Positions 7,206 to 10,625 of a DNA stretch of 10,625 nucleotides are shown one piece after another. The notes under the pieces are model-generated. The model saw nothing but the letters and a program-made list of their open reading frames with translations, did not search any database and was not told where the DNA came from. Every line of letters begins with the position of its first letter. Position 1 is the first letter of the stretch. This DNA comes from Prevotella sp. UBA3208 (GTDB taxonomy: Bacteria; Bacteroidota; Bacteroidia; Bacteroidales; Bacteroidaceae). Where the stretch lies: NCBI GenBank assembly GCA_002363695.1, contig DEWO01000043.1:450-11074 (forward strand), given 5' to 3'. Made by a program: the position numbers and the translations under genes.

Positions 7206-9586
7206 AGCTTGATAGTTGTTGATTTCAATCCGATGGCGCGGGCGGTGACGGTGCCCTTGCCTTTGACCACAGCGATGCAGCGTCCGAAGAAAGCCTTGCG
7301 CTGGGGAGCCGTGAAACGTTCCATCGAGGTCTGGCAGCCATTGTCGGTGGCTATGACCTGAGCCTGTCCGTCAGCGGTGAAGAACAGCTGGTTCTCAGCC
7401 CACGGACAACGGTTGCCGTCCTTGTCGACCACCACTGCCTGTACGAAGGTCAGGTCGCGTCCCAAGTAGTCAATGCTGAGCTGGATGTGGTCGGGTTGTC
7501 CAGCTGTGCGGATGGTCTGCTCACGCACGACGCTGCCGCCCTTGCGGGCCACCACCTTGACCTCGCCGGGCTCGAAAGCGACACGCCACATGACGTGATA
7601 AGGAGTAGAGGTAAGAGGCGAGGGGCGAGAGGTGAGAGATTTGCTCTTGCGGCGGGTACCCTGAGACTTGCCGTTGATGAAGAGCTCCACCTCGTCGGCA
7701 TTGTTGTAGTAGCACCACATGTCAATCTGCTGGCCTTCCAACCAGTTCCAATGAGGAAACAGATGGAGCACGGGTTTATTGGTCCACTCGCTCTGATACA
7801 TATAGTAGATGTCCTTGGGCTGGCCTGCGAGGTCGATGATGCCGAAGTAGGACGAACGGGCGGGGAACGAGTAAGGCGTGGGCTCACCGATGTAGTCGAA
7901 GCCTGTCCAGATGAACTGTCCACCGACATAAGGGGTGTGCTTGACGACATCCCACGTCTGCTCGTGGGTGGAAGACCAGGAGGCGTGCATATTGTCGTAG
8001 GCCGAGCACATGTAGGTGGGGTCGGTATAGGGCAGCCACCACTCCTGCGGGGCTTTATAGATGCTGTCGGAAGGCATCATGTAGTAGCCGTTGGTCTGGA
8101 GCGCCGACACACTCTCGGTCATGATGAACGGCCGGCCGGGGAAGTTCTTCGGCACGTCCTTGATCCACTGGTGATGGTAGTTAAAGCCTATGATGTCGAG
8201 TGCGTTGCCCTTGAAGAGGTGGTTGTTGGGATCGGGTTCGTTACAACCTGCCGTAATGGGGCGCGTGGTGTCGTAACGGCGGATGATGTCAGCCAGATGT
8301 TCTGCCAGCATGGTATTGGTGGACTTCTTGCCGTCCTTGGCAAGTGTAGACGCGTCGTGACCGGCATTGAGGATGAGGTTGGCCTGTTCGAGGGTGAGCG
8401 TATCGGCATCGGCCGAAGACCACTGCTCCAGCACCTCGTTGCCGATGGACCACATCAGGATGCAGGGATGGTTGCGGTCGCGCAGCACCATGTCGGTGAG
8501 GTCGCGCTCGTGCCACTGGTCGAAGAAGCGGGCATAGTCGTTCTGGGTCTTGCGACGACGCCACATGTCGAACGACTCGTCCATGACGATGAAGCCCATC
8601 GTGTCGCACATGTTCAGCAGCTCGGGAGCCGGCGGATTGTGGCTGGTACGGATGGCGTTGACACCCATCTGCTTCAGCTTGACCAACTTGCGGTGGAGGG
8701 CATCCTCGCTGAGTGCTGCTCCGAGACATCCAAAGTCGTGGTGCTCGCAGACACCGTTCAGCTTGACATTCTTCCCGTTGAGCCAGAAGCCGGTCTTGGC
8801 ATCAAAGCGGAAGTCGCGGAAAGCGGTATTGGTCCACACCTCGTCCATCACACGCCCCTTGGCTATGACCTGAGTGCGCACCCTATATATATAAGGATGT
8901 TCCGGCGACCACAAACGAGGGTTCTTGACTTTCGTACCCACATTGCGACCCGAAGCGTCGAAAACCGTGTTCTTGACCTTATATCCCTTTCCAGCCACGC
9001 GGACGTCAATTTTCACCTTGCCATTCTTGGCATTGGTCTGGACGTGGACGCCCGAATAACGGACATAGATGGGTTCGGTCCTGACAAACCAGACGTGGCG
9101 ATAGATGCCGCATCCGGAATACCAGCGCGAATTGGGCTGGTCGGAATTGTCGACACGCACGGCAATGACGTTGTCGCCACTGCGCAGGTAGCGGGTGATG
9201 TCGTACTGGAACGAGCTGTAGCCATAAGGTCTGTTGCCGAGTTTCTCGCCATTGATGTAGACGGTGGCGTTCATGTAGACGCCATCGAACTCGATGAAGT
9301 AAAGACTGGGATTGCTGACCCTGAAATGCTTGCGATACCACCCCACACCACCAGGCAGGGCTCCCCCACTCGCCCCCGAGGGATTGGTAGCCAGAAAGTC
9401 ACCTTCAATTGCCCAGTCGTGGGGCAGGTTCAGTGTACGCCAGTGGGCGTCGTTGTATTCGTAACGGGACATAACGGCCGAATCAGCCAAAATAAAACGC
9501 CAACCGGCATCAAACAGCTGCCGCTCGCGAGCCTGCAGAAACAAGACGGTCATCAGAGAGAACACACACAATAAGAGTCGCTTCAT
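7202..9586 (-). CDS. Exported GH2 glycoside hydrolase, probably beta-galactosidase
   Basis: A 794-residue retaining beta-glycosidase. Residues 1-19 are a signal peptide without a lipobox. Order of domains: GH2 sugar-binding jelly roll about 22-180 (LPHDWAIEGDF, GVGWYRKHF, RWYSGCGIYRHVW), Ig-like domain about 185-255, TIM barrel about 257-600, then a DUF4982-type domain about 600-690 and a C-terminal beta domain to 794. The acid/base is E384 (WSIGNEV), the nucleophile E491 (FIMTESVSAL); R313-T-S-H-N (RTSHNPP) is the usual active-site strand. The arrangement is that of Bacteroidales exo-beta-galactosidases, although beta-glucuronidase or other GH2 activity is not excluded. Residues about 650-662 are a Ser/Thr/Pro-rich insertion encoded by a 7-bp repeat (separate entry). 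It is the first gene of the operon, about 37 bp from a -7 box. Confidence 0.92.
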   Translation of the reverse strand: MKRLLLCVFSLMTVLFLQARERQLFDAGWRFILADSAVMSRYEYNDAHWRTLNLPHDWAIEGDFLATNPSGASGGALPGGVGWYRKHFRVSNPSLYFIEFDGVYMNATVYINGEKLGNRPYGYSSFQYDITRYLRSGDNVIAVRVDNSDQPNSRWYSGCGIYRHVWFVRTEPIYVRYSGVHVQTNAKNGKVKIDVRVAGKGYKVKNTVFDASGRNVGTKVKNPRLWSPEHPYIYRVRTQVIAKGRVMDEVWTNTAFRDFRFDAKTGFWLNGKNVKLNGVCEHHDFGCLGAALSEDALHRKLVKLKQMGVNAIRTSHNPPAPELLNMCDTMGFIVMDESFDMWRRRKTQNDYARFFDQWHERDLTDMVLRDRNHPCILMWSIGNEVLEQWSSADADTLTLEQANLILNAGHDASTLAKDGKKSTNTMLAEHLADIIRRYDTTRPITAGCNEPDPNNHLFKGNALDIIGFNYHHQWIKDVPKNFPGRPFIMTESVSALQTNGYYMMPSDSIYKAPQEWWLPYTDPTYMCSAYDNMHASWSSTHEQTWDVVKHTPYVGGQFIWTGFDYIGEPTPYSFPARSSYFGIIDLAGQPKDIYYMYQSEWTNKPVLHLFPHWNWLEGQQIDMWCYYNNADEVELFINGKSQGTRRKSKSLTSRPSPLTSTPYHVMWRVAFEPGEVKVVARKGGSVVREQTIRTAGQPDHIQLSIDYLGRDLTFVQAVVVDKDGNRCPWAENQLFFTADGQAQVIATDNGCQTSMERFTAPQRKAFFGRCIAVVKGKGTVTARAIGLKSTTIKL
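7604..7638. repeat. Five imperfect 7-bp tandem repeats inside the GH2 gene
   Basis: On the plus strand five consecutive heptamers can be read: AGTAGAG, GTAAGAG, GCGAGGG, GCGAGAG, GTGAGAG. Consensus is about G(T/C)(G/A)AGAG; the last four differ from it at one position or none. The frame stays open and the array encodes Leu-Thr-Ser-Arg-Pro-Ser-Pro-Leu-Thr-Ser-Thr between GTRRKSK and PYHVMWRV of the DUF4982-like domain. Confidence 0.75.
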
Positions 9587-9622
9587 AAGTATTAACTGAT
9601 TATAGCAGTATAAAGTTTACAA

Positions 9623-9651
9623 CAAAGATACGAAAATGTTCTAACCTACAA
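9623..9651 (-). promoter_or_regulatory. Bacteroidota promoter of the GH2-GH31-metY operon
   Basis: The minus strand has TATCTTTG at 9630-9623 (-7 consensus TAnnTTTG) and TTG at 9651-9649, 18 bp upstream, as a partial -33 element. It lies in the 71-bp gap between the kinase stop and the GH2 ATG and leaves a leader of roughly 30 nt. Confidence 0.65.
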
Positions 9652-9657
9652 GCAGGC

Positions 9658-10625
9658 TCAAAGCTTCAGCTTGAAGCAAGCGCCTGGTCCGGCATGGCTG
9701 GTGTCGAGCCATACATCGCCACCCAACCGGCGGGCCATCGTACGGCTGAAGGTGAGTCCTAATCCTAACCCCTGCTTGAAGGTATCCAGCTTGACGAAGC
9801 GTTCGAAAATGTGCTCAGCCTCGTCTGCGGGAACACCTGGTCCGCTGTCCTCGACAGCCACCAGCAAGCGATTGTCCTCCTGTGAGACTTTCACGCGGAG
9901 AGGACCGCCGCCACGATTCTTGAAGGCATTGTCCAATAAGGGATAGACGATGCGCGACAGCACATGGTCGTGGATATTGACGCAGAAGTCGTCGCTGAGC
10001 GTCGTCTCGAAACTGAGCTGTGACTCGTCCAGCGTCAATTCGCGACGGAAGTCACTGACAATCTTCCGCAGAGTCTCGTTGGCTGGAATCGAGGGCAAGT
10101 GAACCGTATCGACTGCGTCCACATTCGACATATCGAGCATCTCGTCTATCATCACGGTAATCAGGCGCGTATTCCGCACAATATTCCCGGCAATGTTGTG
10201 ACGCTCCTCGGAGGTCACTTCATAGTCGGAGTTGGCTATCACCTGGGCAAAGCCACTGATAATGTTCAAGGGGGTACGGACTTCATGGCTGACGTTCTTG
10301 ATGAAGTCTGTCTTCATTCTGTCGGACTCGAGAATCCGATCGTAGGCTTTCTTCATCTCACGCAGATGACGACGACGACTCTGGACGATGTAGACAAGGG
10401 CCACCACCAATAGGAACAGCAAACAGGCTATAGCAGTCAAGGCATAGAACCAGCGCCGGCCTTCTGCACGCTTTTGGTCATAACGTCTCAGTTCGTTCTG
10501 GATGTCCTGCATAGACGAGGACAGGATGACGCTGTTGATGGAGTCGCTCTCGGCGGCACCAAGTTGCAGGGCCTTATAGGCCTCCTCCCAGCGGCCTGCT
10601 TTGGACAGGATGTCAGCCTGCGTCT
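9658..10625 (-). CDS. TPR-linked membrane sensor histidine kinase, C-terminal part (runs off the right edge)
   Basis: 321 residues are visible and the frame is open to the window edge; the internal ATG at 10512 is not the true start. The first visible residues (QADILSKAGRWEEAYKALQL) look like a tetratricopeptide helix pair. Then come a transmembrane helix (about visible residues 58-81, coding near 10453-10382), a short linker, and the HisKA domain with phospho-acceptor histidine in NVSHEVRTPLN (codon 10285-10287). The HATPase domain shows the N-box asparagine in LLDNAFK, the G1 box EDSGPG and the G2 box GLGLGL. The protein ends right after the HATPase domain, so there is no receiver or DNA-binding domain and it is not a one-piece hybrid regulator. 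Its partner regulator is not in view. The TPR part probably lies in the periplasm and senses an unknown signal. The GH2 operon downstream has its own promoter, so a functional link is not shown. Confidence 0.9.
   Translation of the reverse strand, partial: TQADILSKAGRWEEAYKALQLGAAESDSINSVILSSSMQDIQNELRRYDQKRAEGRRWFYALTAIACLLFLLVVALVYIVQSRRRHLREMKKAYDRILESDRMKTDFIKNVSHEVRTPLNIISGFAQVIANSDYEVTSEERHNIAGNIVRNTRLITVMIDEMLDMSNVDAVDTVHLPSIPANETLRKIVSDFRRELTLDESQLSFETTLSDDFCVNIHDHVLSRIVYPLLDNAFKNRGGGPLRVKVSQEDNRLLVAVEDSGPGVPADEAEHIFERFVKLDTFKQGLGLGLTFSRTMARRLGGDVWLDTSHAGPGACFKLKL

Noticed and set aside
8883..8893. TATATATATA run in the GH2 gene as a promoter or slippage site
   Set aside because: It encodes the ordinary Tyr-Ile-Tyr strand of the Ig-like domain, and no adjoining TAnnTTTG box is seen.
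7487..9574. Very long open frame on the plus strand (695 codons) opposite the GH2 gene
   Set aside because: It mirrors the GH2 codon phase, and GH2 has complete domains and catalytic residues. The predicted antisense protein is low in recognisable motifs, and GC-rich third positions often keep the opposite frame open.
9663..9677. Small hairpin GCTTCA/TGAAGC at the end of the kinase gene as a terminator
   Set aside because: The stem is only 6 bp, lies inside the last codons and is followed by just three T on the coding strand. It is explained by the Lys-Leu-Lys-Leu codons.

Overview
The window looks like a chromosomal segment of a Bacteroidales bacterium, most likely Prevotellaceae (Prevotella/Segatella-like). 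Three things point there: promoters built on the Bacteroidota -7 box TAnnTTTG rather than on sigma70 boxes, protein sequences of Bacteroidales type (exported GH2 and GH31 enzymes, a TPR-type membrane histidine kinase, an AraC regulator with a Bacteroidales-style N-terminal domain), and short 7-bp tandem repeats of a kind I remember from Prevotella and Bacteroides genomes. There is no rRNA, tRNA, CRISPR array, transposase or phage gene.

Left block (1-2448, minus strand) with its divergent regulator (2588-3514, plus strand): an aldo/keto reductase, an exported amidohydrolase fused to a C-terminal antibiotic-biosynthesis-monooxygenase (ABM) domain, and the 5' end of a small exported protein resembling carboxymuconolactone decarboxylases form a tight minus-strand operon. 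An AraC-family regulator reads away from it. Each direction has its own -7 box in the 139-bp intergenic region, which also carries an inverted repeat that could be an operator. The layout suggests a small redox or aromatic/quinone-type stress or catabolic module; its substrate is unknown.

Right block (3584-9586, minus strand): an exported GH2 beta-galactosidase-like enzyme, an exported GH31 enzyme with alpha-xylosidase-type motifs (ATGA overlap with GH2), and a metY-type O-acetylhomoserine sulfhydrylase 16 bp further on look like one transcript. It starts from a -7 box at 9623-9630 and ends at a strong stem-loop at 3538-3574, shared with the convergent AraC gene. GH2 plus GH31 would suit removal of galactose and then xylose from xyloglucan-type side chains, but no SusC/SusD or endo-glucanase is in view. 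At the right edge is the C-terminal part of a TPR-linked sensor histidine kinase without a receiver domain.

The least expected signals are small. An imperfect 5x7-bp repeat lies inside the GH2 coding sequence and adds a Ser/Thr/Pro-rich stretch. A 2x7-bp repeat forms the whole AKR-amidohydrolase junction and leaves the amidohydrolase with a TTG start. The downstream decarboxylase-like gene has its natural signal-peptide ATG one base out of frame.
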